A stretch of DNA of 27,032 nt, from the NCBI GenBank assembly GCA_044426355.1, contig JAWXUO010000028.1, positions 1-27,032 of the forward strand. Direction: 5' to 3'. Shown here piece by piece: positions 14,830 through 22,716 of the stretch (its first letter is position 1; each line of letters begins with the position of its first letter). Under the pieces are notes generated by a model. The model saw nothing but the letters and a program-made list of their open reading frames with translations. It had not been told where the DNA came from and made no database searches. The translations under genes were made by a program, and so were the position numbers. Origin of the DNA: CAYJLC01 sp044426355. GTDB lineage: Bacteria > Bacillota > Clostridia > Oscillospirales > Butyricicoccaceae.

Positions 14830-16530
14830 TTACATTTGGTCTGGTGCAGTTATTCCTAGAATTTTGCAACAATTTGCAATAACTATTTTAACATCTTCGC
14901 AAAGTGCAATACGTGCTAAACGTACATCTTCTTTTGCGTCACGTATACGTACAGCGTTATAAAATTTATGAAAAGCACCTGCAAGAGTAACTACGTATTT
15001 ACCAATTTTAGATGGGTCACGGTCACGTGCCGACATACGAATTTCTTCTGGAAAATTTGCAATAAGCTTAATTAGGTTTATTTCCTCAGGCTCTACAAGC
15101 AAAGCTAAATCTGCTTTATTTATATCAGTAAGTTCAATACCTTCTGCTTTTAGATTTTTTAAAATACTTACGATTCTTGCATGTGCATAACCTACATAAT
15201 ACACAGGATTTTCGCTATCTTCTTTTACAGCAATATCTAAATCAAACTCTAAATGCGTGTCCGATGCTCTCGAATTGAAGAAAAATCTTGCAGCATCAAC
15301 TGAAATTTCATCGAGCAAAGAAGTTAAAGTTATAGCTTTACCTGATCTTTTAGACATTCTCACAACTTCGCCATCTTGCATAAGTCTAACAAGTTGCATT
15401 AATATAACTTCTAGTTTTTCGCTACCATTTGCGTCAACAGCATCTAAAGCACGTTGCAAACGTTTAACGTGTCCGTGGTGGTCTGCTCCCCAAATATTTA
15501 TAACTTTATCAAAAGAACGAGTTATAATTTTGTCTACATGATACGCAATATCTGCTGCAAAATAAGTATAAATTCCGTTTGAACGCATTAAAACATCATC
15601 TTTATCAGAACCAAAAAGCTCTGTAGACTTAATAAATATAGTTCCTTCATCATCTTTATATGCATTTTTATTTGCTAAAAGTTTGTCTACAGTTGCTTTA
15701 ACAAGACCTTTTTCGTGTAAAGTTGATTCATGAAACCATACATCGTAGTTAATTTTATATCTTTCAAGGTCAGTTTTCATTTTTGAAATATTATTTTTAA
15801 GACCAAATTCTACTAAAGCATCACGGCGTGTTTGCTCATCTGCATTTATTAAGTCTGTTCCGTTTTTATCAATAAAAGTTTGTGCTAAATCTTTTATATC
15901 TTCGCCTTGATACCAATCTTCTAAAAAGTCTACAGCATCATCGCCTTTGATTATTTGAATAAATCTACCCTCAAGGCTACTTGCAAATTTATTTACTTGG
16001 TTTCCTGCATCGTTTATTAAAAATTCACGAGTAACATCAGCACCTGCCCACGAAAAAGTTTCAGCTAAGCAGTCGCCTAAAACACCACCACGAGCATTAC
16101 CCATGTGCATAGGTCCTGTTGGATTTGCAGAAACAAACTCTATCATGATTTTTTGACCAGCAAAATAGTCGCTTTTGCCATAGTTATCTTTCATTTCATA
16201 TGCTGTTTTTACAATTTTTGCGTAAATATCTTCGTTTAAGCAAAAATTTATAAATCCAGGTCCTGCAATACTCGCACTTTTAAAAAAGGTATTTTCAAAA
16301 GATAAATTTTCTACTATTATATTTGCTATATCTTGAGGTTTTTTACCAAAAATTTTCGCACATTGCATTGCGAAAGAAGTTGCATAGTCGCCATTTGTAG
16401 TATCTTTTGGTATTTCTACAACAAATTTTGGCAAATATGCCTTGGGAAGCAAATCTGCTTTACACGCACTGTTATATGCATTTATAATCATTTCATTTGC
16501 TTGTTTTTTAGATAATTCTATATAATTCAT
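14830..16530 (-). CDS. argS: Arginine--tRNA ligase
   Basis: The 566-residue product has the whole ArgRS layout. The N-terminal Add1 domain (about 1-110) precedes the class Ia catalytic core, with SANPTGPMHMGNARGG (134-149), where HMGN is the HIGH-box equivalent. MSKRSG (392-397) stands in place of KMSKS, as in many ArgRS of this type. The C-terminal DALR anticodon-binding domain follows (about 445-566). The enzyme charges tRNA-Arg and needs the tRNA for amino acid activation. AAGGAG before the ATG overlaps the last codons of the DUF1934 gene, 3 nt upstream. It is the last gene of the operon, ending at the terminator 14788-14816. I see no T-box leader, as it is read from the ddl promoter. Confidence 0.96.
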   Translation of the reverse strand: MNYIELSKKQANEMIINAYNSACKADLLPKAYLPKFVVEIPKDTTNGDYATSFAMQCAKIFGKKPQDIANIIVENLSFENTFFKSASIAGPGFINFCLNEDIYAKIVKTAYEMKDNYGKSDYFAGQKIMIEFVSANPTGPMHMGNARGGVLGDCLAETFSWAGADVTREFLINDAGNQVNKFASSLEGRFIQIIKGDDAVDFLEDWYQGEDIKDLAQTFIDKNGTDLINADEQTRRDALVEFGLKNNISKMKTDLERYKINYDVWFHESTLHEKGLVKATVDKLLANKNAYKDDEGTIFIKSTELFGSDKDDVLMRSNGIYTYFAADIAYHVDKIITRSFDKVINIWGADHHGHVKRLQRALDAVDANGSEKLEVILMQLVRLMQDGEVVRMSKRSGKAITLTSLLDEISVDAARFFFNSRASDTHLEFDLDIAVKEDSENPVYYVGYAHARIVSILKNLKAEGIELTDINKADLALLVEPEEINLIKLIANFPEEIRMSARDRDPSKIGKYVVTLAGAFHKFYNAVRIRDAKEDVRLARIALCEDVKIVIANCCKILGITAPDQM

Positions 16531-16533
16531 TAA

Positions 16534-16965
16534 TTACTCCTTAATTTCAATTTTAAATTTATTAAAACCAACATTCTCATAATTTAGGTCTATTTCATAT
16601 TCTAGCTCTAAAATTCCACCATGGTCATTTATATTATTTTTTAAATTTTTCGTTTTAATTCCTAATGTATAAGCACCAGCTACGGTGTTATATAACCCCA
16701 CGTGGTGTTCGTTTTCTTCAAAAATCATCTGTGTTGGGTGTTCTCCACTACGAATTAGAGTTACCATATCTCGCTCTACTTTTAGTGTTGTAGCGTTTGA
16801 ATTTGCACTCATACCTGTATTTTCAGTGTATTTTATATAATATTTATTCCTTTTTTTATAAAAAACAGCCTCTGTTACAAGAGAAATTTCGTCAGTTTCA
16901 AAATCATCATATTCTTGAGTACTTTGAATTTCTATTATAACGTCTTTTTTTAATTCTTCGTTCAT
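16534..16965 (-). CDS. DUF1934 family protein (YwiB-like)
   Basis: This 143-residue protein fits the DUF1934/YwiB family, predicted lipocalin-like beta-barrels found in Firmicutes. The family's function is unknown. The sequence is mostly alternating beta-strand pattern, with a YYIKYTEN segment (about 42-49), a GEHPTQMIFEENEHH segment (about 93-107) and a C-terminal LEYEIDLN. No signal peptide or membrane segment is visible. AAAGGAAC precedes the ATG. It sits between murI and argS, and this placement beside argS is the usual one in Firmicutes, which strengthens the family assignment. Confidence 0.85.
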   Translation of the reverse strand: MNEELKKDVIIEIQSTQEYDDFETDEISLVTEAVFYKKRNKYYIKYTENTGMSANSNATTLKVERDMVTLIRSGEHPTQMIFEENEHHVGLYNTVAGAYTLGIKTKNLKNNINDHGGILELEYEIDLNYENVGFNKFKIEIKE

Positions 16966-16976
16966 TTTAAGTTCCT

Positions 16977-17789
16977 TTAGTATTCCAAAATATCAATCAT
17001 ATGTGTTTTATCGTTTATTTCTTCGCAAAGAAAAGATTTCGCATTTTTTGTAAAGCTTTCTACGTCATCTGTGACATAATAATTATAATTTGCTTTTTTT
17101 TCTTCACTTTTATCAAAGTTTTTTGCTATGTATTCTGCTGTAACAGCTCCAGGGTCTATAAGTTTTACATTTTCGCCTAAAAAGTCTGCAATCAATTCTT
17201 TTAAAAGAGGATAATGCGTACAACCAAGTATTAAAGTATCTATATTTTCATTTTTAATATCTGTTAAATACTCCTCGACTACAAGCTTTGTAACTGCATC
17301 ACCACGCAAAAATCGTCCATTTTCAACCAGTGGCACAAAAAGAGGGCAATCTTTTTCGAAAGTTTGAATATTTAAAGATTTCTCGTCAGAAATTTCTTTT
17401 ATCAATCGTGAATAAGCACCACTTTTTATTGTTGACGTTGTTCCGATAATTCCAATTTTTTGGTTTATATTTCCGTTAATAGACGCTAAAACAGTAGGTT
17501 CTACAACGCCTACGATTGGTACGGAATAATCGTTTTCTACTTCTTTTAAAGCAACAGAAGATGCTGTTCCACAAGCTACTACAATAGCTTTTATATTATG
17601 ACTTAGAAGAAAATTTATATCTTGTTTTGTATATTTTATTATTGTTTCTTTAGAACGAGTTCCATATGGCACTCGTCCAGTATCTCCGAGATATATTATA
17701 TCTTCAAAAGGCAGTATTTTTTTAATCTGCCTTACAGCTGTTAGTCCACCTAAACCAGAGTCAAACACACCTATCGGTCTGTTATCCAA
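16977..17789 (-). CDS. murI: Glutamate racemase
   Basis: The product interconverts L- and D-glutamate, supplying D-Glu for peptidoglycan. All family landmarks are present: NRPIGVFDSGLGGLT with Asp10, the first catalytic cysteine Cys73 in VVACGTASS, and the second, Cys190, in LGCTHYPLL (numbering from the start used here). The start is chosen as TTG at 17789. AGAGGTG lies 6 nt before it, and the resulting N-terminus MDNRPIGVFDSGLGG is typical. The in-frame GTG (17798) and ATG (17795) overlap or touch that ribosome binding site, and a stop lies just upstream. The TTG overlaps the end of ddl by 6-8 nt, so translation is coupled. Placement beside ddl groups two wall-precursor enzymes. Confidence 0.93.
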   Translation of the reverse strand: MDNRPIGVFDSGLGGLTAVRQIKKILPFEDIIYLGDTGRVPYGTRSKETIIKYTKQDINFLLSHNIKAIVVACGTASSVALKEVENDYSVPIVGVVEPTVLASINGNINQKIGIIGTTSTIKSGAYSRLIKEISDEKSLNIQTFEKDCPLFVPLVENGRFLRGDAVTKLVVEEYLTDIKNENIDTLILGCTHYPLLKELIADFLGENVKLIDPGAVTAEYIAKNFDKSEEKKANYNYYVTDDVESFTKNAKSFLCEEINDKTHMIDILEY

Positions 17790-18828
17790 TATCATCACCT
17801 CTTTTTAATGCAAATTCTATCAATTTATCTAATAATTTAGAATAAGATATGCCCATATTTTCAAAAAGTTTAGGATACATGCTTATATTTGTAAAACCTG
17901 GCATTGTATTAATTTCGTTAAAAATAACTTGCTCATCAGGTGTTACAAAAAAATCTACTCTCGCAAGACCTCTACAACCTAATGTTTTATATACTTTTAT
18001 TGCTCTTTGACGAATTACTTCACTAGTTTTTTCTGTTATTTCAGCAGGTATAATAACTTGAGAATTACTTCCTATATATTTCGAGTCAAAAGAATAAAAA
18101 TCTGTATTTGTACGAATTTCGCCTGTGATAGATGCAACAGGTTTTTCATTACCTATTACTGCAACTTCTACTTCACGTCCTTGTACAAATTTCTCAACAA
18201 TAACTTTTTTATCATATTTAAAAGCAAAAACTATTGCTTCTTTCAGTTCATCTTGATTTGTAGCTTTTGTTACCCCAACAGATGAACCACTAGAAGAAGG
18301 TTTTACAAATACTGGATACGCAAAAACACTTTCGATTTCTTTTATTTTCACATTTTCTTCATAATTATTAGCTAAAATAAGGACATAGGGGCTTTGTTGT
18401 ACCCCTTCCCCTTTTACTATTATTTTAGTTAGGCTTTTATCCATAGAGTTTGCAGAGGATAATACATCACACCCCACATAAGGTATTCTAGCAAGCTCAA
18501 ACAAACCTTGTATCGTTCCATCTTCACCGTTTTTACCGTGCAAAACTGGGAAAATACAATCTATTTTAATAGTTTCTAAGGTATCTAGCAATACAATCCC
18601 TCTATCGCTAGTATCTGGGGATAACACTACTCGGCGACCCTCAAGATTTCCTCTTTTTATAGTAGGAACGGTAGGGTCGCTTAGATATTTCCATTCTCCT
18701 TGACGTGTAATGTATATTAAATGAACTGTATATTTAGATTTATCTAAAGAATCATAAATATTTCCACATGAAGCACGAGAAATTTCGTGTTCTGTAGATG
18801 AGCCTCCAAATATCAATAATAAATTCAT
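17782..18828 (-). CDS. ddl: D-alanine--D-alanine ligase
   Basis: The 348-residue ATP-grasp enzyme joins two D-alanines for the peptidoglycan stem peptide. Matching by eye to E. coli DdlB, Glu13 corresponds to Glu15, Ser182 (in PSSSGSSVGV) to Ser150, and Tyr251 (in DSKYIG) to Tyr216. Retention of that tyrosine, rather than the phenylalanine of Leuconostoc-type D-Ala-D-Lac ligases, predicts normal D-Ala-D-Ala specificity and no intrinsic vancomycin resistance from this gene. HGKNGEDGTIQG (98-109) and NEINTMPGFT (304-313) are the other conserved blocks. AGGAGG lies before the ATG, and a strong promoter is at 18881-18909. It is the first gene of a four-gene operon. Confidence 0.96.
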   Translation of the reverse strand: MNLLLIFGGSSTEHEISRASCGNIYDSLDKSKYTVHLIYITRQGEWKYLSDPTVPTIKRGNLEGRRVVLSPDTSDRGIVLLDTLETIKIDCIFPVLHGKNGEDGTIQGLFELARIPYVGCDVLSSANSMDKSLTKIIVKGEGVQQSPYVLILANNYEENVKIKEIESVFAYPVFVKPSSSGSSVGVTKATNQDELKEAIVFAFKYDKKVIVEKFVQGREVEVAVIGNEKPVASITGEIRTNTDFYSFDSKYIGSNSQVIIPAEITEKTSEVIRQRAIKVYKTLGCRGLARVDFFVTPDEQVIFNEINTMPGFTNISMYPKLFENMGISYSKLLDKLIEFALKRGDDIG

Positions 18829-18880
18829 ATATTTTCCTCCTAGTATGTCAGCTTTATTTTATATATATGCGATTAATATA

Positions 18881-18909
18881 ATTATATTATATTTTTAACT
18901 AAATTACAA
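18881..18909 (-). promoter_or_regulatory. Sigma-A-type promoter of ddl operon
   Basis: On the minus strand TTGTAA (18909-18904), 17 nt, then TATAAT (18886-18881). An overlapping second TATAAT begins 5 nt upstream of this -10. The predicted start near 18874 leaves a leader of about 45 nt. Confidence 0.65.
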
Positions 18910-18910
18910 G

Positions 18911-18955
18911 AAAAATCCCACTTAATAATAAATTTTTATTGCAAGTAGGATTTTT
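18911..18955. terminator. Bidirectional terminator-like hairpin upstream of ddl
   Basis: AAAAATCCCACTT pairs with AAGTAGGATTTTT (one C-A mismatch) around an AT-rich loop, with A and T runs on both sides. On the minus strand it would insulate ddl from transcription through the MITE-like element and SASP gene. Confidence 0.5.
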
Positions 18956-18998
18956 AGTTTAAATTTGGTTGTTGCTTTTTGCAGATAATAAATACAAT

Positions 18999-19162
18999 AT
19001 AGGCAACACCTCATAACTATAATAGTTAAATTTTTCGTTAATTTGTGAAAAAATTACGCAGTAATGCTTTCGTCTTGTAAGTAATTTTTGTGCTACGTTA
19101 CGTAAAATTTGCAAAAAAGTTGACGATTTCGACGTAGTCGTTAGCCCAGAGGCGTTGCCTAT
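18999..19162 (-). repeat. MITE-like element, family 2, copy 2 (164 bp)
   Basis: ATAGGCAACACCTC (18999-19012) faces GAGGCGTTGCCTAT (19149-19162) as inverted ends with one mismatch. The interior, read on the minus strand, shares TCAACTTTTTTG, ATTAACGAAAAA and TTTAACTATTATAGTT with copy 1 at 11466-11603, but is about 26 bp longer in the middle. No transposase or useful frame is inside. It sits between the ddl hairpin and the SASP gene. Confidence 0.75.
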
Positions 19163-19171
19163 ACATGGATA

Positions 19172-19192
19172 AATAATAATAATAATAATAAT
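19172..19192. repeat. (AAT)7 microsatellite
   Basis: Seven perfect AAT units lie 9 nt outside the end of the MITE-like copy. Slippage could change the length, but it is in intergenic DNA. Confidence 0.9.
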
Positions 19193-19333
19193 CATAATTA
19201 CACTCTGTTATAAATATGTAAAAATTATAAATATTAGGATTTTTTAAAAAGTTTTTTAAATTTTCACATTTGCACACATTTTCTTCACACGAGGAAGTTA
19301 TACTAAGTGTAGAAAGTAAGTTAAAAACAAATA
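19193..19333. other. AT-rich intergenic stretch without recognised features
   Basis: I see no gene, clear promoter or repeat here. It separates the MITE-like element from the SASP terminator. Confidence 0.6.
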
Positions 19334-19362
19334 TCCCCTCTGATATAAAATATCAAAAGGGA
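19334..19362 (-). terminator. Terminator of the SASP gene
   Basis: On the minus strand TCCC and TGATAT pair with ATATCA and GGGA around a 4-nt AT loop, with a small internal bulge, followed by ATATTTGTTTTT. It is 16 nt after the stop codon. Confidence 0.6.
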
Positions 19363-19378
19363 CATTTATAATTAATTA

Positions 19379-19570
19379 CTAGTTAGCACCATTAGACATA
19401 TTTTGTTCGTATTGTTGAATCATTTTTTTAACCATTTGACCACCAACAGAACCTGCTTCTTTAGAAGTTAAATGTCCGTTGTAACCATCTTTTAGGTTTA
19501 CACCAACTTCTTGTGCTGCTTCCATTTTATATTTTTTAAGTGCTTCTTTAGCATTAGGAACCATAGCCAT
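19379..19570 (-). CDS. Small acid-soluble spore protein, alpha/beta type
   Basis: The 63-residue product is an alpha/beta-type SASP. It begins MAMVPNAKEALKKYKMEAAQ, has a first conserved helix ending in EVGVNL, and the signature second segment SKEAGSVGGQMVKKMI. Such proteins coat DNA in the forespore and protect it from UV and other damage, and are degraded by the Gpr protease at germination. The Gpr site is atypical: MEAAQEVG, with alanine where Ile, Leu or Phe usually follows the cleaved glutamate. AAGGAGG lies about 8 nt before the ATG at 19570, so the longer in-frame extension to 19606 is rejected. It is monocistronic, as expected for a forespore-specific (sigma-G) gene, though I could not define a convincing sigma-G promoter. 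Confidence 0.93.
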   Translation of the reverse strand: MAMVPNAKEALKKYKMEAAQEVGVNLKDGYNGHLTSKEAGSVGGQMVKKMIQQYEQNMSNGAN

Positions 19571-19722
19571 AATACTGTACCTCCTTTTGTTATTGTAGCT
19601 TATCAATATTGACTTGCCACTTGATTATATTGTGTGCCAAAGTTTTTTTGATATACTAAAAAAATAAAAAAAATAATTGTTAAAATATTCATTTACTATT
19701 TTATAACTATCTGTAATAATAC

Positions 19723-19751
19723 TTGCATTTTTAAATGATGTGTGTTAGACT
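19723..19751 (+). promoter_or_regulatory. Tentative promoter of the parvulin lipoprotein gene
   Basis: TTGCAT (19723-19728), 17 nt, TAGACT (19746-19751); each hexamer matches four of six consensus bases. The predicted start near 19758 favours translation from the ATG at 19785, not the one at 19761. Confidence 0.35.
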
Positions 19752-19784
19752 TTTATAGATATGAAAAGGAAGGTAATATACAAA

Positions 19785-20942
19785 ATGAAACTAAAAAAAT
19801 TAACAGCACTAGCATTATCTAGCATGCTTTGCTTATCAATGCTAGCAGGTTGTGGCTCTGAAACAAATGAAAATCTACATGATTCTACTCAAACAGACAC
19901 CCCAAATACAGATCAACCTACATCTACAACAGGCTCGAAATTATATACATCTATTCTTTCTGAAACTGGAATAAGTAGTACATCTTTAGAAATTGCACAA
20001 AATAATCCTGAAATAGCTTTTACTTTTGATGGTGGTGAAATATCAGTTGATATGTTTGCTTGTGCTATGGTTAATGCATTTTTAACACTTGAAAGCAACT
20101 ACGTTTCACAGCTTGCATATTTTGGTATAGAAGCTACTGATTTTGATAAAGAAACTTTTTATGATGAAGCTTACGAACTTGCTATTAGTTATATGTTAGA
20201 AGATATTGCTATAGATATGATTTTAACAGAAAATGAATACTATTTGTCTGGTGATTTGCTTGATACTATAGATGAATACATGGTATATGCAAATGCTGAT
20301 GAAACTTTCTCTGAGCAACTTAAATCTTGGGGAATATCAACAGAAGGTTTTATGAATGCACAATATCGTACTTTTGGATTTGAAGAATATGCTTATGAGC
20401 AATTTTTAAAAGATGATGACGAACGTTATCAAATGTATGTAGATGAGTTTATTAAAGCAAAACATCTTTTAGTAGCTTTTACAGATTTTAACGCAGATGG
20501 CACTCCAACAACTGAAGCTTACGATACTGCTCTTACAAAAATTACTGATATTTATAATATGACAGAAACTACTGATTTTAGCGAATTAGTTTTAGAATAT
20601 AATGAAGATTATGATCAACCATACTCAGGATATGCTTTTATCCGTGGTTACATGGTAGAACCTTTTGAAACTGCTGCTCTTGCTCTTGAGCCAGGTGAAA
20701 TTTCTGATATAGTAGAAACTTCTTATGGTTTTCACATAATCCAAGGCGTGGAAGCAAGCGAACAACATTATTATCAAAACATCGAAACTATCGAATATAT
20801 AGAAATGCTTAATTTCTATGAATTTACAAGTGATTTATTATATACACTTGTTGATGAATTAGCATTAACAATAGAGCCAACAGATTTCTTTACAGAAACA
20901 ATTACTGTAGACAACTACATAGATTACGTTGTCACTGATTAA
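19785..20942 (+). CDS. Parvulin-type peptidyl-prolyl isomerase lipoprotein (PrsA-like)
   Basis: The 385-residue product starts with a lipoprotein signal peptide: KLKK, a hydrophobic stretch, then the lipobox LAGC with the modified cysteine at residue 23. A Thr/Ser/Asn-rich linker and a helical SurA_N-like region (about 65-220) follow. A parvulin rotamase domain (about 225-335) contains AKHLLVAF, a PYSGYAFIRGYMVEPFE stretch, LEPGEIS and YGFHII. Such proteins help exported proteins fold at the outer face of the membrane. The protein is strikingly acidic throughout. The ATG at 19785 is chosen because AAGGAAGG lies 11-12 nt before it and because the signal peptide then has a normal length; an upstream ATG at 19761 would add eight residues. 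The gene is alone, divergent from the SASP gene. Confidence 0.87.
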   Translation: MKLKKLTALALSSMLCLSMLAGCGSETNENLHDSTQTDTPNTDQPTSTTGSKLYTSILSETGISSTSLEIAQNNPEIAFTFDGGEISVDMFACAMVNAFLTLESNYVSQLAYFGIEATDFDKETFYDEAYELAISYMLEDIAIDMILTENEYYLSGDLLDTIDEYMVYANADETFSEQLKSWGISTEGFMNAQYRTFGFEEYAYEQFLKDDDERYQMYVDEFIKAKHLLVAFTDFNADGTPTTEAYDTALTKITDIYNMTETTDFSELVLEYNEDYDQPYSGYAFIRGYMVEPFETAALALEPGEISDIVETSYGFHIIQGVEASEQHYYQNIETIEYIEMLNFYEFTSDLLYTLVDELALTIEPTDFFTETITVDNYIDYVVTD

Positions 20943-20987
20943 TATTTGCCTTAAATAAAAAAAATAAATTTTGCCCAAGCACATAAG

Positions 20988-21018
20988 AAACCAAGTTATT
21001 ATATAACTTGGTTTTTTG
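20988..21018 (+). terminator. Rho-independent terminator of the parvulin lipoprotein gene
   Basis: ACCAAGTTAT (20990-20999) pairs perfectly with ATAACTTGGT (21003-21012), followed by six T. An outer GCAC/GTGC pair may extend it. Confidence 0.9.
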
Positions 21019-21059
21019 TGCCTAAAAATAGGGGTTTTATGTGTAAAAAAATTTTATTT

Positions 21060-21475
21060 ATAACTTGTATTAATTAAATTAATGTAGTTTGTTTTGGCAA
21101 TCTCTGTTAGGTGTTACTTTTTATTTGTGCTAATTAAGTTTATCACTTAAAGTAATATTTTTTCTTTTAACACTCGCTATTTGGTGTTACTTTCAATTTT
21201 TGCCAGTTAAAATTTATTAATTAAAGTTATGTTTTTATTTTGATACTCGCCGTTTGGCAGTTCTTGGGTTGCCAAGAACTCAATCAAAAAACTTTTAGAA
21301 AAGTTTTAACAAAACAAAGTAAAGGTTTATTTTAGGTCTTGACAGTTCGGTGGTGGCATAATTTTAAGACTTTGAGTTTTAGACTACGCTATCGCTCATG
21401 CAAATTTATGTAAAAACTTTAAGTTTCAGTCAAAAAGCACCTAATCTACCATTGAGCTTTTTTATGCGAAAAAAT
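21060..21475 (-). repeat. Composite intergenic repeat, copy C1
   Basis: Read on the minus strand it has the ATGCG/AAAAAGCTCAA start, the core with GAGCGATAGCGTAGTCT and ACCGAACTGTCAAGACCTAA, and the AAAACTTTT/AAAAGTTTT stem. The GTTCTTGG/CCAAGAAC hairpin follows, then three tandem units (CTCG-type junctions at 21246, 21173 and about 21102; periods 73 and 71). The central stem TGCAAAGT/ACTTTACA is decayed in this copy. Part of it, 21245-21307, is identical to copy B2. Confidence 0.85.
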
Positions 21476-21494
21476 ATGCCTGCAAGGTTTCCAC

Positions 21495-21885
21495 CTCTGC
21501 ACAGATTAAAACAACGCATATTGAAGATAAACGGAATGCTAGGTGTTTTTTCGTCTGTAAAAAGCAAATTTTATGTAATATAGCACGAGCGATAGCGTGG
21601 TCTAAAATGCAAAGTCTTAAAATCACTTTACACCGAACTGTCAAAACCTAAATCAACCCACTTCTTTGTTTTGTTAAAACTTTTCTAAAAGTTTTTCGCT
21701 TGAGTTCTTGGCGACCCAAGAACTGCCAAACGGCGAGTGTCAAAGAAAAAAATACTACTTTTAGTAAAAAAATTTACTGGTACAAGTTATAAAGTAAGAA
21801 ACTCCAAACGGCGAGTGTCAAAATAAAAAACAATACTTTAAGTAAAAAAATTAATTAGTACGAGTTGAAAAAACGTTATTTTATT
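21495..21885 (+). repeat. Composite intergenic repeat, copy C2
   Basis: Begins CTCTGCACAGATTAA (21495), then the core with GAGCGATAGCGTGGTCT and ACCGAACTGTCAAAACCTAA. The AAAACTTTT/AAAAGTTTT stem, the GTTCTTGG/CCAAGAAC hairpin and two tandem units (CCAAA at 21726 and 21804, period 78) follow. It ends in AAAACGTTATTTTATTTAA, which matches the linker of copies A and B1. Together with C1 it forms a head-to-head inverted pair spanning about 800 bp. Confidence 0.85.
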
Positions 21886-21920
21886 TAATGTAAGTATGTA
21901 TTTATAGATAAAAACAAAAA

Positions 21921-21944
21921 CCTTGCACAAATCGATGTGCAAGG
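21921..21944 (-). terminator. Rho-independent terminator of the metG-tatD operon
   Basis: CCTTGCACA (21921-21929) and TGTGCAAGG (21936-21944) form a perfect 9-bp stem. On the minus strand it is followed by TTTTTGTTTTT and starts 7 nt after the tatD stop codon. Confidence 0.88.
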
Positions 21945-21950
21945 CAATTT

Positions 21951-22709
21951 TTATATTCCGAAAAATTCTTTTCCGTTATTATAGGTAATTTCTAAAACTT
22001 TTTCATACGAAATACCCTTTATTTCGGAAATTTTTTCAGCAATTAAATTTATATATCTGCTATCGTTCCGTTTGCCTCTGTGTGGCACTGGAGATAAGTA
22101 AGGACAGTCCGTTTCGAGCATTATTGCCTCAAGTGGCAGAAAATCTATAACTTCTTGCGAAACTCTCGCATTTTTAAATGTTAAAGCACCACCAAAAGAC
22201 ATTTTATAGCCTTTTTTTAGTAAAATTTCTGCATATTCTGGTGATCCAGAATAACAATGATACACTAATTTTTCAGGCGAATGCGTGTTTATTACATCAA
22301 GGCAGTCTTTGTGTGCATCTCTATCGTGAATAACCACTGGAAGCGAAAGTTCGTTTGCTATTTGCAGTTGCTTTGCAAAAACTTCTTTTTGAATTTCACG
22401 AGGCGAATTATCGTAATAATAATCTAAGCCAATCTCCCCAATCGCTAAAACTTTTTCGTGTTTTGCCATTTCTTTTAGCATATCAATGTGCTTTTCTTCA
22501 AATTCTTTTGCAGAATGTGGGTGAAAACCAACTGTAGCATACAAAAAATCATATTTTTCTGCTAATTTTATAGAATTTATAGACGTTTTTTCGTCGCAAC
22601 CTATATTTACAACTAAATTAACATCGTGATTTTTAAGGTCATTTAAAACATCTTCTCGGTCTATGTCAAATTTTTCATCATAATAGTGTGCGTGAGTATC
22701 AAAAATCAT
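21951..22709 (-). CDS. tatD: TatD family metal-dependent hydrolase (deoxyribonuclease)
   Basis: The 252-residue TIM-barrel protein has every TatD metal ligand: His6 and His8 in FDTHAHYYDE, Glu92 in IGEIGLDYYYD, His128 in VVIHDRDAH, His151 in YHCYSGS and Asp201 in LETDCPYLSP. Family members are magnesium-dependent DNases/3'-5' exonucleases; YcfH-like members in Firmicutes may have other hydrolytic roles. GTAGGTG precedes the ATG, 7 nt after the metG stop. The metG-tatD pairing is a widely conserved Firmicutes arrangement, supporting the assignment. It is the last gene before the terminator at 21921-21944. Confidence 0.93.
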   Translation of the reverse strand: MIFDTHAHYYDEKFDIDREDVLNDLKNHDVNLVVNIGCDEKTSINSIKLAEKYDFLYATVGFHPHSAKEFEEKHIDMLKEMAKHEKVLAIGEIGLDYYYDNSPREIQKEVFAKQLQIANELSLPVVIHDRDAHKDCLDVINTHSPEKLVYHCYSGSPEYAEILLKKGYKMSFGGALTFKNARVSQEVIDFLPLEAIMLETDCPYLSPVPHRGKRNDSRYINLIAEKISEIKGISYEKVLEITYNNGKEFFGI

Positions 22710-22716
22710 AATTCAC

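Noticed and set aside
18500..18828. Vancomycin-resistance type (D-Ala-D-Lac) ligase
   Set aside because: The DSKY251 segment keeps the tyrosine equivalent to E. coli DdlB Tyr216, and no vanH/vanX/vanRS genes are adjacent.
19571..19665. Sigma-G promoter before the SASP gene
   Set aside because: AGTATA and CACAATA on the minus strand approximate sigma-G boxes, but the -10 deviates and the spacer is long, so I do not list it.
21398..21644. Short open frames of about 60 codons inside repeat block C on both strands
   Set aside because: They run across repeat boundaries, lack ribosome binding sites and are not preserved in the other repeat copies.
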